DNA from: Clavibacter michiganensis
GTDB lineage: Bacteria; Actinomycetota; Actinomycetes; Actinomycetales; Microbacteriaceae
DNA length: 59,620 nucleotides
Reading direction: 5' to 3'
NCBI RefSeq assembly: GCF_002151125.1
Contig: NZ_MDJZ01000018.1
Span: 1 to 59,620 of the forward strand
Numbering within the stretch: the first letter of the stretch is position 1; each line of letters begins with the position of its first letter. Of this stretch, positions 18,959 through 27,095 are shown one piece after another. Made by a program: the position numbers and the translations under genes. The notes beneath the pieces were generated by a model. The model did no database searches and was not told the DNA's origin. It was given only the letters and a program-made list of their open reading frames with translations.

Positions 18959-19234
18959 ATGAGCAACACGACCCCCACCCGCACGACCCGCCTGTCCACC
19001 GAGACCAAGGCGTCGTTCAAGACCACCGAGTTCTTCGCCTACATCGCGATCCTCATCGGCATCTTCGTCGCGTCCGCGATGGTCGACAACGGCGACGACG
19101 GCCAGGGCTTCGGCGCGGACCACGCGTGGCTCTACGCCACGATCCTCACCGTCGGCTACATGGTCAGCCGCGGCATCGCCAAGTCCGGCAGCCGCGAGCA
19201 CTACGACCGCGACGTCGACGGCGACCGTCGCTAG
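18959..19234 (+). CDS. Small two-helix membrane protein
   Basis: 91 residues. A polar N-terminus (MSNTTPTRTTRLST) leads to two hydrophobic helices, about 27-43 (FFAYIAILIGIFVASAM) and 58-71 (WLYATILTVGYMV), and a charged C-terminus. The KTTEFFAYIAILIG and AWLYATILTVGYMVSRG segments occur in a conserved actinobacterial hypothetical family. A strong GAGGAGG site lies 5 nt before the ATG, suggesting high expression. A very strong terminator follows. Function unknown. Confidence 0.75.
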   Translation: MSNTTPTRTTRLSTETKASFKTTEFFAYIAILIGIFVASAMVDNGDDGQGFGADHAWLYATILTVGYMVSRGIAKSGSREHYDRDVDGDRR

Positions 19235-19266
19235 GACGTCCGCACCGCGCCTCCCCGGCGCGGACA

Positions 19267-19303
19267 GCACGAAGGCCCCCCGCGTCGCGGGGGGCCTTCG
19301 TGC
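19267..19303. terminator. Strong bidirectional terminator
   Basis: Perfect 17-bp stem with a 3-nt loop. It follows the small membrane protein gene on the plus strand and lies 10 nt after the stop of a truncated gene tail on the minus strand, so it once served both. Confidence 0.8.
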
Positions 19304-19313
19304 GTCCGAGGCG

Positions 19314-19430
19314 TCAGCCGGAGGGGTTCTCGACCGGCTTGTCCTCGGCGTCGGTGCCGGTCTCCGGGTCCACCTCCGCGGGATCCGTCGGCTCGTCGTG
19401 CTCGGGCGTGGGGGAGGGCAGCCGCTCATG
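19314..19430 (-). pseudogene. 3' remnant of a lost gene (acidic C-terminal tail)
   Basis: The minus strand reads ...PSPTPEHDEPTDPAEVDP then ETGTDAEDKPVENPSG and a TGA at 19314-19316, a typical acidic, disordered protein tail, placed correctly before the terminator. Upstream the frame continues with no start codon and no domain, so the body of the gene is gone. The parent protein cannot be identified. Confidence 0.5.
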
Positions 19431-19480
19431 GTGCTCCGATCGATGCCGCGTCGGCCCGGATGGTCGACGGAGGTGCGACC

Positions 19481-19575
19481 CTACTCGCGGACCTCGGGGA
19501 CGGACGGGTCGCCCGCCTCGTCGTCCGTCGCGTCCCGACGCGACCGCTCGCGCACCCGCTCGATGTGCGAGCGCA
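19481..19575 (-). pseudogene. 3' fragment of a GntR/FCD regulator paralogue
   Basis: The minus strand encodes SHIERVRERSRRDATDDEAG then DPSVPEVRE and TAG (19481-19483). Positions 19530-19575 match 21017-21062, the 3' end of the intact GntR gene, with 2 mismatches in 46 nt. The tail after that differs, so this is the end of a second, related regulator cut off at about 19570, not a fresh copy of the neighbour. Confidence 0.65.
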
Positions 19576-19660
19576 CCGAGAGCCTCGTCGCGTACCGCGA
19601 CACGGCGTACGTGGCGATCGAGCAGCTGAGGGACGATCTGGGGCCGGCGCCGATCCAGGC
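19569..19660 (+). pseudogene. 3' fragment of a 3-hydroxyacid dehydrogenase paralogue
   Basis: These 92 nt align without gaps to 14053-14144, the 3' end of the dehydrogenase gene, with 8 mismatches. The frame is kept (LVAYRDTAYVAIEQLRDDLG) but the stop TAG has become CAG. It abuts the GntR fragment, overlapping it by a shared GAGCGCA, which looks like the micro-homology of a deletion junction. Confidence 0.7.
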
Positions 19661-19688
19661 GGCGGAACCGGCCCGACCGGCCGCCGCG

Positions 19689-20372
19689 TCAGGTGCGGCG
19701 CTCGGTGCGGACGGGCTTCAGCCGGGTCGGGGCGTCCGCCGCCGGGATCCACGTGCAGGTGAAGGTGCCGGAGTAGCCGAAGAGGAAGCCGAAGCGGTCG
19801 TTGCGCACCTCGAGGTCGACGTGGAAGGCGCGGTCCTCCTCGGACCAGCGCTCGCGGAGCTCCGCCCGGCCGCTGAGGAGCATCGGGAAGCGGAACGACA
19901 CGGGACCCTCGTGGAAGCGCTGGGCGTCGGAGCGGAGCACGAGCCCGCCCGCGTCGTCCACCTCCAGGTCGAGGTCGACCGCGAGGTGCTGGTGCGTCCC
20001 GAGGTAGTCGAGCACGCGCCCGTCGTCGAGCACCATCGTCGCGTCGAACCGCACCGGCCGCCCGCCGGCTCGGCGCCGCGGCACCTCGTAGGAGCGCACG
20101 AAGGTCACCGTCTCCCGGCCGAGGCCGTCCCGGTAGGGGTAGTTCTCGATCACGAAGGGGACGTCGCGGCCGACATCGGGCACGAGGACGTTCCGGAGCC
20201 GGCCGATCTGCAGGAAGGGGACCGTCCACCAGGGGCCCCGGCGGATCACCGACATCACGCCCGTGCCGATGCACGCCTCGCCCGCGTCGAGGCCCACGCC
20301 GAAGCGCCGCTGCATCATCGGGTGGAGGCGCGCGAAGTCGGCACCGAGGGCCTCCTCGAAGATCGACGTCAC
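19689..20372 (-). CDS. DUF4166 domain protein
   Basis: 227 residues from GTG 20372. The segments IFEEALGADFARLHPMMQRRF, GTGVMSVIRRGPWWTVPFL and the C-terminal FGFLFGYSGTFTCTWIP match DUF4166, a beta-rich domain of unknown function often found with NAD-dependent epimerases or SRPBCC proteins. No signal peptide. It is the last gene of the kinase operon, its GTG overlapping the SRPBCC stop by 4 nt (GTGA). Why it travels with sugar genes is not clear. Immediately downstream is the recombination scar. Confidence 0.75.
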   Translation of the reverse strand: MTSIFEEALGADFARLHPMMQRRFGVGLDAGEACIGTGVMSVIRRGPWWTVPFLQIGRLRNVLVPDVGRDVPFVIENYPYRDGLGRETVTFVRSYEVPRRRAGGRPVRFDATMVLDDGRVLDYLGTHQHLAVDLDLEVDDAGGLVLRSDAQRFHEGPVSFRFPMLLSGRAELRERWSEEDRAFHVDLEVRNDRFGFLFGYSGTFTCTWIPAADAPTRLKPVRTERRT

Positions 20373-21001
20373 CGGGTCCCCGTCCCGGGCTCGGGCAAGG
20401 CGGCCAGCGACTCCGGCGCGGCCCGCAGGTGGTCGGCGTCGCGGCGCCCTCCCGCCGGCGCTCGGCGGCAGCGGCCCGCGCGCGGGCGGTCCCGGCGCCA
20501 GACGGCGAGGACGTGGAGGAGCGTCCACCGCTCCGGCTCCACGCCGGTCTCCAGCCAGATCCGGAGCCGGTCGAAGCTCCACGCGGTCGCCCAGCCGAGC
20601 AGCGGGCGCACGACGAGGTCGAGCGGTCCCCAGCCGGGGTCGTAGTCGTAGCCGGTCACGAAGCGCGTGCGCCCGTCGCCGAGCGGCACGTAGCGCCAGT
20701 AGCCGCGGCCGGCGCGGATGGGGGAGAGGCGGTCGTCGGTGGAGAAGCGGAGGGCGGAGGTGCGGGTGCCGTCGCGGCCGCGGCGGTCGCCGATGCTGAT
20801 CCCCGTTCCGTGCACGTCGTGCACCGGCGTCCGGCGCACGTAGGCGAAGCGCACGGCACCGGTCGGGTCCGGATCCGTCGGCGTGATGGAGGAGAAGCGC
20901 ACGTCCCAGCGCACGTGCTGGGTGGGGTCCTGGGTCGCGGCCCACACGCGGTCGACGTCCGCGGCGATGGTGGTCTCGACGTGGATCTGCCGGCGCGTCA
21001 C
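20369..21001 (-). CDS. SRPBCC (START-like) domain protein
   Basis: 210 residues from GTG 21001. IHVETTIAADVDRVWAATQD opens a polyketide-cyclase/START-like fold, with TQHVRWDVRFSSITP, GRGYWRYVPLGDGRTRFVTG and the long C-terminal helix DLVVRPLLGWATAWSFDRLRIWLE. Such proteins bind hydrophobic ligands in a helix-grip pocket. The C-terminus (last 35 residues) is basic and Pro-rich and may be disordered. It overlaps by 4 nt both with the upstream GntR stop and with the downstream DUF4166 start, so the three are tightly coupled. Role unknown. Confidence 0.75.
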   Translation of the reverse strand: MTRRQIHVETTIAADVDRVWAATQDPTQHVRWDVRFSSITPTDPDPTGAVRFAYVRRTPVHDVHGTGISIGDRRGRDGTRTSALRFSTDDRLSPIRAGRGYWRYVPLGDGRTRFVTGYDYDPGWGPLDLVVRPLLGWATAWSFDRLRIWLETGVEPERWTLLHVLAVWRRDRPRAGRCRRAPAGGRRDADHLRAAPESLAALPEPGTGTR

Positions 21002-21717
21002 CCCGGGAGCCCTTCCGCGTCCCGGCGCGACCGCTCGCGCACCCGCTCGATGTGCGCGCGCATCGCGGCGGCCGCGGCCTCCGGGCCCTCGGCGACCGCG
21101 TCGATGATCGCGCGGTGCTCGTGCACGGCGTCGTCGGCGTCGTGCACGCCGGTGCGCATCGTCTGGCGCATGCGGTGGACGCGGGTGGAGATCGCCTCGG
21201 ACATGTCGAGGAGGAACGGGTTGCCCGTGGCCTCGAAGATCCGGTGGTGGAAGTCCCAGTCGACGACGAAGTAGTCGCGGATGAGGCCGACCGGCATCTC
21301 GGCGCCGTCGCCGGCCGCGCGGATCCGCCGGGTCGTCTCCTCGTGCGCGGCGAGCGCGTCCTCGAGCGCGGGGACGAGGCGCGCGGGATCCGCGGCCGCC
21401 AGCGCCGTCGCCCCGCCCTCGAGCACGACGCGAGCGTCGAAGAGCGCCTCGAGCTGCTCGCCGGCGATGGGCGGCGCGACCCGGTAGCCCTTGTGCGCCT
21501 CGCGCGCGACGAGCCCGGTGCGCTCCAGCTGCACCAGCGCCTCGCGGACGGGCGTGGGGGAGACGTGGAGGTCGCGGGCGATCTGGTCGATGGCGAGGCG
21601 GGAGCCGGGCTCCATCGCGGATCCCATGAGCATGTCGAGCACGAGGTCGTAGACGCGGTCGCGCAGCCCCTGCCGCGCGGGCATCGCGGTCGCGTCGAAC
21701 GGGAGGCCGGTGGTCAC
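20998..21717 (-). CDS. GntR family regulator, FCD (FadR) type
   Basis: 239 residues from GTG 21717. N-terminal winged helix: LRDRVYDLVLDMLMGSAMEPG, then DQIARDLHVSPTPVREALVQ (recognition helix) and LERTGLVAREAHKGYRVAP. The C-terminal FCD domain has the metal-binding pattern: D in RDYFVVDWDFHH, H in DFHHRIF, and H in VHEHRAIIDA. Effectors are usually small organic acids or sugar acids. It lies inside the kinase operon, 15 nt after the TIM-like gene, and is the natural candidate to bind the shared palindrome at 12162 and 24848, repressing both operons and itself. Confidence 0.85.
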   Translation of the reverse strand: MTTGLPFDATAMPARQGLRDRVYDLVLDMLMGSAMEPGSRLAIDQIARDLHVSPTPVREALVQLERTGLVAREAHKGYRVAPPIAGEQLEALFDARVVLEGGATALAAADPARLVPALEDALAAHEETTRRIRAAGDGAEMPVGLIRDYFVVDWDFHHRIFEATGNPFLLDMSEAISTRVHRMRQTMRTGVHDADDAVHEHRAIIDAVAEGPEAAAAAMRAHIERVRERSRRDAEGLPG

Positions 21718-21732
21718 CAGGACAGTCTGCCG

Positions 21733-22542
21733 TCAGCGGGAGGCGTCGGGCGCCGGGCGGGCCGCGGCGCGCGCGTGCACCTCGTCGAGGATGGCGGCGA
21801 CCGCCCGCGGGTCGTGCGCGAACCGGCCGAGGAACAGGCCGTCGACGTCGTCCCCGATGCGCGTGAGGAGGCCGGGTCCCGCGCTGCCGCCGTAGATGAC
21901 GGCGGATCCGGGGTGCGCGTCGAGCGACCCCACGTGCGCGCGCAGCTCCCGGCACACGTCGCGGATGTGCGCGTCCGACGCGGGCTCGGCCGCGCCGATC
22001 GCCCACTGCGGCTCGTAGGCCACGACGATCCGGCCGCCGTGCCCGTGCTCCGCCGCCAGCGCGAGCGCGTCGGCGAGCTGCCGGACGCACTCCCGGGCGG
22101 CGTCCGCCGGATCCTGCCTGGCCTCCTCGCCGAGGCAGACGATCGGCACGAGCCCCGCCCGCAGCGCGGCGTCCGCCTTCCGCCGCACGACCTCGTCCGT
22201 CTCGCCGAAGAGCCGCCGCCGCTCGGCGTGCCCGACCTCGACGTGCGTGCCGCCGATCTCCCGGATCTGGCCGCCCGAGACCTCGCCCGTGAAGGCGCCG
22301 GCGTCCTCGGCCGCGAGGTCCTGCGCGCCCACCGAGGCGAGGCCGTCGAGGATCCCCACCGCGGCCGGCACCGACAGGTACGACGGCAGCACCACGAGCT
22401 CGGCCTCGCCGCCCGTCGTGGCGGGGTGCGTCCGCACGATCGACGCCACCGCGTCGCACCACGCGACTGTCTCGGCATGGCCCAGGTACATCTTCAGGCT
22501 CACGCCGATCACGACGGGCGGCGCGGCCGCGGGAGCGGTCAC
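21733..22542 (-). CDS. Triosephosphate-isomerase-like tetrulose-phosphate isomerase
   Basis: 269 residues from GTG 22542. TIM barrel with Lys17 (SLKMY), catalytic His105 (VGHAERR), Glu177 (AYEPQWAIG) and phosphate loops GGSAGPG and FLGRFAHDP. The first motif has Ser15 where glycolytic TpiA has Asn (NWKMN), a change seen in the L-erythrulose-1-phosphate isomerases (LerI/EryH) of erythritol and threitol pathways. Together with the DhaK-type kinase and RpiB-type isomerase next door, it most likely converts L-erythrulose 1-phosphate to D-erythrulose 4-phosphate. It starts 4 nt after the RpiB stop. Housekeeping TpiA is unlikely in this setting. Confidence 0.8.
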   Translation of the reverse strand: MTAPAAAPPVVIGVSLKMYLGHAETVAWCDAVASIVRTHPATTGGEAELVVLPSYLSVPAAVGILDGLASVGAQDLAAEDAGAFTGEVSGGQIREIGGTHVEVGHAERRRLFGETDEVVRRKADAALRAGLVPIVCLGEEARQDPADAARECVRQLADALALAAEHGHGGRIVVAYEPQWAIGAAEPASDAHIRDVCRELRAHVGSLDAHPGSAVIYGGSAGPGLLTRIGDDVDGLFLGRFAHDPRAVAAILDEVHARAAARPAPDASR

Positions 22543-22546
22543 GCGC

Positions 22547-23008
22547 CTACTTCGCCTCGTACGCGCGGATCTCGTCGACCTTCTCGGCCGACGCGCTCGA
22601 CGTGTCGAACTCGTACGTCAGCCACTCGCGCACGTTCCGCCGCGCGAGCTCCAAGCCCACGACCCGCTGGCCCATGCAGAGCACCTGCGCGTCGTTGGAG
22701 AGCACGCTGCGCTCGACGGAGTACGAGTCGTGGGCGGTGACGGCGCGGATCCCCGGGACCTTGTTCGCCGCGATCGCGACGCCGAGCCCCGTGCCGCACA
22801 CGAGCAGGGCCCGGTCCGCCTCGCCGCGGGCCACCATCTCGGCTGCCGTGGTCGCGACGGTCGGGTAGGCCGTGTGCCCGTCTGCGTCGACGCCGACGTC
22901 GACCACCGAGACCACGAGGTCGCTCGCCTCGAGGTCGGCCTTGAGGGCCTCCTTGTGCTGGTATCCGGCGTCGTCCGAGCCGACGACGATGCGCCATGTC
23001 CTGGTCAT
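22547..23008 (-). CDS. RpiB/LacAB family isomerase, probably D-erythrulose-4-phosphate isomerase
   Basis: 153 residues. RpiB fold: [14 protein letters not shown] start (His in the usual DHAGY/DDAGY region), the active-site loop [19 protein letters not shown], then [21 protein letters not shown]. The catalytic Cys is in LVCGTG. Start ATG 23008 has GGAGGA 6 nt upstream, better than the ATG at 23023. In tetritol pathways a homologue (DerI/EryI) converts D-erythrulose 4-phosphate to D-erythrose 4-phosphate, which enters the pentose phosphate pathway; the context supports that role over ribose-5-phosphate isomerisation. Lies between the kinase (60 nt upstream) and the TIM-like gene. Confidence 0.8.
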   Translation of the reverse strand: MTRTWRIVVGSDDAGYQHKEALKADLEASDLVVSVVDVGVDADGHTAYPTVATTAAEMVARGEADRALLVCGTGLGVAIAANKVPGIRAVTAHDSYSVERSVLSNDAQVLCMGQRVVGLELARRNVREWLTYEFDTSSASAEKVDEIRAYEAK

Positions 23009-23068
23009 GCTGTCCTCCTCCATGCCGTGCTGCTGCCGGTGCCGGTGGATGTCACCGGTCGGCGAGGC

Positions 23069-24805
23069 TCACCTGTCGACGAGCACGCGGCCGACGGCCG
23101 CGGTGATGAGCGCGAGCGAGATCGCGCCCGGGTCGGCGGTGCCGACGGAGCGCTCGCCGTGCGAGCGGGCGCGTCCGATGCCGGGCTTCAGGGCGGCGGT
23201 CGCGTCGGCGGCCTCCTGGGCGGCGTCGCTCGCGGCGGTCCAGGCGTCGGCCAGCGATGCGCCGGATCCCACCCGCTCGGCGAGCGCGTCCGCGAACGGC
23301 ACCAGCGCGTCGACCATCGTCTTGTCGCCGAGCGCGGCCTTGCCGTGGCCCATGACGGCGTCGCGCGCGGCCGCGACGCCGGCGGCCACGGCCTCGGCGG
23401 TGACGGGATCCGCGTCCTCGTCGTCGAGCGCGTCGCCCACGGCCTGCAGGATGAGCCCCCACAGCGCGCCCGAGGTGCCGCCGCCCTTGTCCGACCAGGC
23501 GTCGCCCGCGAGCCGGAGCGCGGTGCGCGCGCCGGCGCCCTGCTCGACGGCCGCGGCGCAGCGCTCGGCGGCGGCGCGGGATCCGCGCAGCATGCCGATG
23601 CCGTGGTCGCCGTCGCCCGCGACCGCGTCGAGGCGGCCGAGCTCGTCGGCGTGCTCGGCGACGACCGCGTGCACGGCGTCGAGGGCTCCGGAGATGCGCG
23701 TGGCGGCCTCCCGCGAGGCGTCGGTCGCGTCGGGGATCGCGGCGTCGACCTCGTCGTCCTCGCGCGCGTCGACCTGCTGGAGGGCGGATCCGTCGAACGC
23801 GCCGCTGCGGAACGCCGGGGTGTCCGCGGGCGCGGTCCAGAGCCGCTCCAGCTCCTCGTCGAGCCAGAACAGCGTGAGGGACGCGCCCGCCATGTCGAAG
23901 CTGGTGCAGAACTCGCCGACCTGCGGATCCACGAGCGTGACGCCCGCCTCCTCGAGCAGGTCCGCGACGCGCGTGAACACGACGAACAGCTCCTCGTTCT
24001 TCACGGATCCGAGCCCGTTGAGCACGGGCACGACGCGCGCGCCGCGCACCTCGACCCCGTCCGGGACCTCGGCGTCCGCGAGCAGCTTCGACACGAACAG
24101 CTCGGCCAGGCCGTCGGCGGACGGGATGTCGGTCTCGTCGATGCCGGGCTCGCCGTGGATCCCGAGCCCGATGGCCATGCGCCCCTCGGGCACGGAGAAC
24201 AGCGGCTCGTCCGCGCCGGGCAGCGTGCAGCCGGTGAAGGCGACGCCCATCGAACGGGTGCGCGCGTTGGCGTGCCGGGCGACGCGCTCGGTGTCGTCGA
24301 GGTCGTAGCCCGCGGCGGACGCGGCGCCTGCCGCCTTGAAGACGGTGAGGTCGCCCGCGATCCCGCGGCGCTTGGCCTGCTCGTCGGGCGATGCGCTGAA
24401 GATGTCGTCCGTCACGACCACGGTGCGGCAGTCGATGCCGTCGCCCCGCACGCGCTCCTGCGCGTCGTCGAAGTGCAGCACGTCGCCGGCGTAGTTGCCG
24501 TAGAGGAGGAGCGCGCCGCGGCCCTGCTCGCTGGAGCGGATCACCGACTCCACCTGGTGCGCCGACGGCGAGGCGAACAGGTTGCCCATAGCGGCGCCGT
24601 GCGCGAGGCCCGGACCGACGAGCCCGCCGAACGCGGGGTAGTGGCCGGAGCCGCCGCCGATGACGACCGCCACCTCGGGCTCGGCCGAGCGGGTGGAGCG
24701 GGAGACGCCGCCGTGCACCCGCCGGACCCATCGCCCGCTGGCGCGCACGAAGCCCGCCGTCATGTCGTCGGCGAAGTCCGCGGGGTCGTTCCAGAGCCGG
24801 GTCAT
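23069..24805 (-). CDS. Fused DhaK-DhaL ATP-dependent ketose kinase (dihydroxyacetone or erythrulose kinase)
   Basis: 578 residues. DhaK half (1 to about 330): GGGSGHYPAF, FTGCTLPG, and GLGIHGEPG with His217, which forms the covalent hemiaminal with the ketose carbonyl. DhaL half (about 370-578): DAVAGDGDHGIGM and GDKTMVDAL bind Mg-ATP, with GGTSGALWG between. Single-chain kinases of this type phosphorylate dihydroxyacetone or erythrulose (LerK/DerK). The cluster contains tetrose-phosphate isomerases but no polyol dehydrogenase or glycerol genes, so erythrulose is the better guess. First gene of its operon, with operator ATCCTATAGGAT about 45 nt upstream. Confidence 0.88.
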   Translation of the reverse strand: MTRLWNDPADFADDMTAGFVRASGRWVRRVHGGVSRSTRSAEPEVAVVIGGGSGHYPAFGGLVGPGLAHGAAMGNLFASPSAHQVESVIRSSEQGRGALLLYGNYAGDVLHFDDAQERVRGDGIDCRTVVVTDDIFSASPDEQAKRRGIAGDLTVFKAAGAASAAGYDLDDTERVARHANARTRSMGVAFTGCTLPGADEPLFSVPEGRMAIGLGIHGEPGIDETDIPSADGLAELFVSKLLADAEVPDGVEVRGARVVPVLNGLGSVKNEELFVVFTRVADLLEEAGVTLVDPQVGEFCTSFDMAGASLTLFWLDEELERLWTAPADTPAFRSGAFDGSALQQVDAREDDEVDAAIPDATDASREAATRISGALDAVHAVVAEHADELGRLDAVAGDGDHGIGMLRGSRAAAERCAAAVEQGAGARTALRLAGDAWSDKGGGTSGALWGLILQAVGDALDDEDADPVTAEAVAAGVAAARDAVMGHGKAALGDKTMVDALVPFADALAERVGSGASLADAWTAASDAAQEAADATAALKPGIGRARSHGERSVGTADPGAISLALITAAVGRVLVDR

Positions 24806-24847
24806 CCGTCAAGTCCTCCTCGTCGAGCACGCGATCGTGATGAGGAG

Positions 24848-24859
24848 ATCCTATAGGAT
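24848..24859 (-). promoter_or_regulatory. Operator palindrome ATCCTATAGGAT before the kinase operon
   Basis: Perfect 12-bp palindrome. On the minus strand TAGGAT serves as a -10, giving a leader of roughly 35-40 nt to the kinase ATG. Same core as at 12162-12173; the likely binder is the GntR at 20998-21717. Confidence 0.65.
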
Positions 24860-25027
24860 ATTGGATCCTTCGCCTACGGCCCGGCGCGGCCGGACCCCGG
24901 GCTCCTCTCGCGGCGTCATCCGGGTCCGTCGCGAGCGGGATCGCCCGGCCGCGCCCCACGGGGGAGGGGGGGACCAGGGTCTCCTTCAGGTACGTGCGGG
25001 TACACGATCCTTCCTGCGAACGTAATG

Positions 25028-25043
25028 AGGATCACGTGATCCT
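25028..25043. promoter_or_regulatory. Perfect 16-bp palindrome AGGATCACGTGATCCT
   Basis: It lies in the 355-nt gap 24806-25160 between the end of the ABC importer operon and the kinase promoter; the gap holds no gene. With no loop it is unlikely to be a terminator, so a dimeric regulator site is the better reading. It is about 170 bp upstream of the CCTATAGG operator. Confidence 0.45.
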
Positions 25044-25160
25044 GCATGATCCGGCCAGGCCATTGACCTCTCGCGGCGCGACCCGCTACAAGGGCCCCCG
25101 CCGCGACCCGCGGGCCGCCCCGCGGGCGCCGGCTCGACGCCGCACCCGGCAGGCGGAGGC

Positions 25161-25979
25161 TCAGCGGCTCGCGGCCGGCCGGGAACCGTCCGCGCCCGGG
25201 TCGCGCTCGAGCTCGTGCGCCAGCGCGTCGAGCTCCGCGCCGCCGGCCATGAGGTGCGTGAGCTCGCCGAGCGTGATCTCGTCCTTCTCGAACGTGCCGA
25301 GGCTGGATCCGCGGGCGAGCAGCAGGAACCGGTCGCCCACCGGGAACGCGTGGTGCGGGTCGTGGGTGATGAGGACCACGCCGAGCCCCCGGTCGCGCGC
25401 CCGGGCGATGTACCGCAGCACGACGCCCGACTGCTTCACGCCGAGCGCGGCGGTCGGCTCGTCGAGGATCAGCACGCGCGCGCCGAAGTGCACGGCCCGG
25501 GCGATCGCGACGCACTGGCGCTCGCCGCCGGACAGCGTGCCGATGGGCTGGTCCACGTCGCGGAGGTCGATGCCCATCCGCGCGAGCTGCTCGTGCGCGA
25601 TCGCCTTCATGGCCGTCACGTCGAGCCGGCGGAACGGGCCCTTCCCCTTCGTCATCTCGGAGCCGAGGAAGAAGTTCCGCCAGACGGGCATGAGCGGCAC
25701 GACGGCGAGGTCCTGGTAGACGGTGGCGATGCCGGCCTGGAGCGCCTGGCGCGGGGATCCGAGCACGACCGGCTCGCCGTCGAGGAGCATCGTGCCCGCG
25801 CTCGGCGCGTGGACGCCCGCGAGCAGCTTGATCAGGGTGGACTTGCCGGCGCCGTTGTCGCCGAGCACGCACGTGACCTGGCCGGCCTTCACGACGGTCG
25901 AGACGCCCGTGAGCGCGGTGACGGCTCCGTAGTCCCGGCCGACGTCGCGCACCTCGAGGATCGTCGTGCCGGCGGTCAT
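25161..25979 (-). CDS. Sugar ABC importer ATP-binding protein, single-domain (FrcA-like)
   Basis: 272 residues. Walker [11 protein letters not shown]-loop YQDLAVVP, signature LSGGERQ, Walker [12 protein letters not shown], and switch His in [11 protein letters not shown]. One nucleotide-binding domain only, whereas RbsA/XylG-type sugar importers have two, so this is the FrcA class that works as a homodimer. Its ATG overlaps the permease stop by 4 nt (ATGA). Last gene of the importer operon; a 355-nt gap with two regulatory palindromes separates it from the kinase. It probably powers uptake of the sugar or sugar acid degraded by the neighbouring enzymes. Confidence 0.9.
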   Translation of the reverse strand: MTAGTTILEVRDVGRDYGAVTALTGVSTVVKAGQVTCVLGDNGAGKSTLIKLLAGVHAPSAGTMLLDGEPVVLGSPRQALQAGIATVYQDLAVVPLMPVWRNFFLGSEMTKGKGPFRRLDVTAMKAIAHEQLARMGIDLRDVDQPIGTLSGGERQCVAIARAVHFGARVLILDEPTAALGVKQSGVVLRYIARARDRGLGVVLITHDPHHAFPVGDRFLLLARGSSLGTFEKDEITLGELTHLMAGGAELDALAHELERDPGADGSRPAASR

Positions 25980-27016
25980 CGCCCGCCTCCCGCGCGTCGG
26001 CGCACCTGGTCGTTGAGGAGCACGGCGGCCAGGAGCATCCCGCCGAGGATCGTGCGCAGCCAGTTCGTGTCCCACTGGGCGAACGTGATGCCCTGGAAGA
26101 CCATGCCGTAGATGAGCGCGCCGAGCGCCGCGCCGATGGCGGAGCCGAAGCCGCCCGTGAGCAGGCACCCGCCGACGACGGCGCAGATGATGTAGATGAA
26201 CTCCTGGCCGACGCCCGTGTTCGCCTGCACCGTGGAGGTGCGGAACAGCGAGATCATGCCGACGAGCCAGGCGGCCCCCGCGGTGCCCATGAAGAGGCCG
26301 ACCTTGGTCCGGAGGACGGGGACGCCCACCTGCCGGGCGGACTCCTTCGCGCCGCCGACCGCGAGGATCCAGTTGCCGGCGCGGGTGCGCAGGAGGATCC
26401 AGGTGGCGACCGCCGTCACGAGGAACCACCACGCGACCGAGACGTAGAAGCCGCCGCCGCCGATCTGGATGGACGAGCCGAAGATCGGCTGGATGTCGTC
26501 GTAGGAGGGCACCTTCGTCATGCCCTGGATCGCGACCTGGCCCGTGATGGCCTTCGTGACGGCGAGGTCGACGCCCGCGAGCGCGAAGAACGTGCCGAGC
26601 GTCACGATGAAGCTCGGCAGCCCCGTCTTGACCACGAGGAACCCGTTGAGGGCGCCGATCGCGAGGGCCGCCGCGAGCGAGACGAGGACGGCGACCCAGA
26701 TGCTGAGGCCGTAGTGCGAGGTGAGGATCCCGACGACGAGGGCCGAGAAGCCCGTCATCACGCCGGCGGAGAGGTCGAACTCGCCGCCGATCATGAGCAT
26801 CGCGACGGCCACCGCCATGATCCCGAAGGTCGAGGCCGACTCGAGCCACACGCCCGCGCCGGCGAGGGTGAGGAACTGCGGCGTGTAGAGGGAGAAGAAC
26901 ACCAGCACGGCGAGCGCGGCGACGAGGGCGCCGATCTCCGGCCGGGCGAGGATCCTGCGGATGGGCCTCCTCTCGAGGCGCGGCCTCGTGGGCGTCGTCG
27001 CGGCGGGGGTCGTCAT
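25976..27016 (-). CDS. Sugar ABC importer permease (RbsC/FrcC family)
   Basis: 346 residues. Eight to ten hydrophobic helices after a basic N-terminus ([18 protein letters not shown]). Family signatures: [38 protein letters not shown] split over two helices, and SFRTST-like [17 protein letters not shown] with [19 protein letters not shown] near the end. A single permease gene implies a homodimer channel. It lies 79 nt after the binding-protein gene and is coupled to the ATPase gene by a 4-nt overlap. Substrate specificity cannot be read from the sequence. Confidence 0.9.
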   Translation of the reverse strand: MTTPAATTPTRPRLERRPIRRILARPEIGALVAALAVLVFFSLYTPQFLTLAGAGVWLESASTFGIMAVAVAMLMIGGEFDLSAGVMTGFSALVVGILTSHYGLSIWVAVLVSLAAALAIGALNGFLVVKTGLPSFIVTLGTFFALAGVDLAVTKAITGQVAIQGMTKVPSYDDIQPIFGSSIQIGGGGFYVSVAWWFLVTAVATWILLRTRAGNWILAVGGAKESARQVGVPVLRTKVGLFMGTAGAAWLVGMISLFRTSTVQANTGVGQEFIYIICAVVGGCLLTGGFGSAIGAALGALIYGMVFQGITFAQWDTNWLRTILGGMLLAAVLLNDQVRRRAGGGR

Positions 27017-27095
27017 CGGCGGTGCTCCTGGTCGGGGTGGGGCGGTCGGCGGGCGGCGGTCAGCGCGGGGGTGAGGTCGGTGCGGCGGCCGCGGG

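Noticed and set aside
21733-23008. Housekeeping triosephosphate isomerase and ribose-5-phosphate isomerase B
   Set aside because: First TIM motif has Ser for Asn, and both genes sit in an inducible-looking kinase operon with their own regulator.
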